Shown: positions 62,301 to 64,000 of the stretch, piece after piece
How positions within the stretch are numbered: position 1 is the first letter of the stretch
How the letters are laid out: every line of letters starts with the position of its first letter
Assembly: GCA_907163375.1 (NCBI GenBank)
Contig: CAJQUW010003214.1
Span: 1 to 64,000 of the forward strand
DNA length: 64,000 nt
Origin: Prostheceraeus crozeri
Taxonomy: Eukaryota > Platyhelminthes > Polycladida > Euryleptidae
Direction of reading: 5' to 3'
Program-made: the position numbers and the translations under genes
The notes under the pieces: generated by a model
Seen by the model: only the letters and a program-made list of their open reading frames with translations
Database searches by the model: none
What the model was told of the DNA's origin: nothing

Positions 62301-64000
62301 TATTTTAGAGATTTCGCACTGCTTCATATTTTGAAGCTTTTAAATTGTCATTTCCTAGAATTCGTCGCTCAACCGTTCGCTCACGACAAAAAATCGCCGA
62401 TCGCTCTTTCAATTTCAGTTCAAACAACTTTTTCCGTACGCTCAGTCGTTCATCGAAAATTCAAAGAAATGGTTCAAAAACACACATGTATATCCGCATG
62501 TATACATTTGTATGATTGCTTTGAATGGAAGTATATTCCCAGATTGAACTCTTTAGGCGCAAAAAGATCCTTGGTAGCCGTAGACGCTGCGTTTCGCTGA
62601 AATAGGGCTCGTCAGCACGGCCCGCATATGCATGCATAGTTTTTATATAGACTCTTTTTTAAAGTAGTATAGATAAGCGCACCTCAACAACGACCTGTCA
62701 GAGGTAATTGGTTTTCCTGCTAAATCTTTAACAAAGTAAGAAATCTACATGCTATAGAGAACGCCTTTGCTATTCAAAATTGTTGAGGCTTTCTCTGTGA
62801 GCTTATTGAAGGCGCATTTTTGGACTTCTGTGAAATTGCCATTACTTAAGTCACAATTTAGCTTCAGAATGCTACGTCTCATTTGTCATGAAATCAGGAT
62901 ACTCAAATTGAGTGGATGTTTCCTCAACCTTTCACGGAAAGCATAAGTTGCCAGAAATTTCTTTTTGTCTTCAGGTATTATTATTATCAAACAAGTTTTT
63001 CATCACTTACATTTCACTCAAAAACCGAGCGAGACAATTTTCAGCTGGATGGCGCGATGTATTGATAGAAGCAGAATGCACGAAGACATTGACAACAGAA
63101 AGGATCACGAAAGTCTATGTTCCTATCTACATATATTAGAAACATGAGCAATAAGTGCAATGTTAGCTGTTTAAAAATGATCAGTAAAAGTTCATTAATA
63201 TGGTATAATACAGCTACTTGTAATTCTTCGATGAAAAGCAAAGAGATTCTACACTGGAAACTCTATCATAAATTCCGAAGTAATCGGGGCAAGGATATTT
63301 GGTCATGGCTAGGTTTCGAAGAGAGATATGTATGGTGCATATAGTGCGGGTATTCAAAAGTTCAAAAGCTATTCTTCACATAACGGTCCATTACTGAGAC
63401 TTTCAGAAACGGTTACCTTAGAGACGAAGCCGTCAGGAAGATAACTTGCAGTCGATTTATTAAATTGTAAATTGTTACCAAACTTATCACTCCACGTATT
63501 AAACATCAATATTCCAGAAGCTTCTTAAAGTAAAAAGTTGCAACGCAAAAGCAAAAATGTAGCTAAGAAATGAGGACAAAAGGATGTCATGTAGGACATC
63601 GTGATGGGCAGAAAGGTAGCAGTAAATCGAACTATTTGACAGGCAATAGATGATGAGAAATGAAATTTGAATGCAAATACTAATAACCGATTTGGGGGGG
63701 GGGGGTCGCCGCCACGCGTTGTTCCGCAAACTGCTGATGAGATCAGTCACTGAACTCCTCAATGCTTGCAAGAATGCAAGAAAAAGTTGAGTGCCTCGCA
63801 TGCAACCAATTGCTGTCTGTTTAGTGGTGCCAATGAAGCTCAAATAACTTTCATCTCAGCAAAATATAAATCCTAATTTCGTGCGTGTAGCGGTATTACG
63901 CATTAGCTGTAACACCAGTATTAATATTCTTTGGTTAATATTACTACAAGTACTATGTTCGAATTCAACTCCAACAACTTCTAGGAAACTGATACAACGG
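59400..64000. other. Terminal 4.6 kb without recognised genes
   Basis: Only short frames with many stops. G runs lie at 62183-62192 and 63694-63706. I see no complete element, RNA gene or exon that I can support. Confidence 0.45.
60731..60777 (+). repeat. Short dispersed repeat, copy 2
   Basis: Same block as at 49541: GAGCGAAGGCCTATGGTCTG followed by a GGAGCACTCGACGCCAC block. Confidence 0.6.

Noticed and set aside
1-64000. CRISPR arrays, bacterial operons or rRNA genes
   Set aside because: No regularly spaced identical repeats with unique spacers, no ribosomal RNA sequence; the window is animal nuclear DNA.

Overview
The window is repeat-rich animal DNA with spliced genes, AT-rich spacers and many transposable elements. 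An invertebrate is most likely, because Polinton/Maverick, CR1-like and RTE-like LINEs, Penelope-like, P-element-like and Ty3/Gypsy elements occur together, but the species cannot be named from sequence alone. The only host gene I can support is a LARGE-like GT8 glycosyltransferase on the + strand. Its three visible exons are 3812-3895, 3955-4035 and 20370-20789, all joined in phase 0, followed by an AATAAA signal at 20868. One intron is 59 bp; the next is about 16.3 kb and is a nest of transposons.

Layout: 1-434 is the terminal repeat of a Polinton that continues off the left edge, abutting a CR1-like LINE (437-3425). The 16.3 kb intron (4036-20369) holds an inverted, internally deleted LINE (4947-7400), a small foldback, a compact Ty3/Gypsy element with matching 239-bp LTRs and a 5-bp target duplication (7801-11981), a GC-rich patch, a Penelope-like GIY-YIG fragment, a roughly 155-bp tandem repeat, a mariner-type DNA transposon with TA duplication (14291-15604), a possible small membrane-protein ORF, and a LINE that kept ORF1 and the endonuclease but lacks reverse transcriptase (17403-19720).

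From 21.8 to 24.2 kb lies a diverged Polinton end. From 26201 to 48891 lies a Polinton with both termini: 445-bp or longer inverted terminal repeats beginning AGTAG, and a probable 6-bp target duplication with one mismatch. It carries recognisable protein-primed DNA polymerase B, adenain-like protease, capsid-type protein, integrase with chromodomain, packaging ATPase and small basic virion-type proteins. Several genes look broken, so it is treated as a fossil.

The most interesting part is its accessory load. A + strand block at 38.9-40.2 kb encodes two PC4-like (single-stranded DNA-binding transcription coactivator) proteins followed by a TATA-binding-protein-like protein. Near-consensus TATA boxes lie upstream of several genes of the element and inside the terminal repeats. 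This suggests that the lineage carried its own TATA-directed transcription module. A RING-type protein, a DEDDh-exonuclease-like protein and a duplicated structured repeat (29281/29742) add to the accessory set. A 759-bp perfect-looking foldback element (45253-46011) has inserted into it.

Downstream (48.9-64 kb) are a degenerate 10-bp-motif array, a non-autonomous hAT-like element with 8-bp target duplication (51161-52194), a 172-bp tandem duplication, a 5' portion of an RTE-like LINE (53640-55560), a minisatellite, and a P-element/THAP9-like transposase exon (58548-59264, minus strand). The last 4.6 kb shows no gene I can support.
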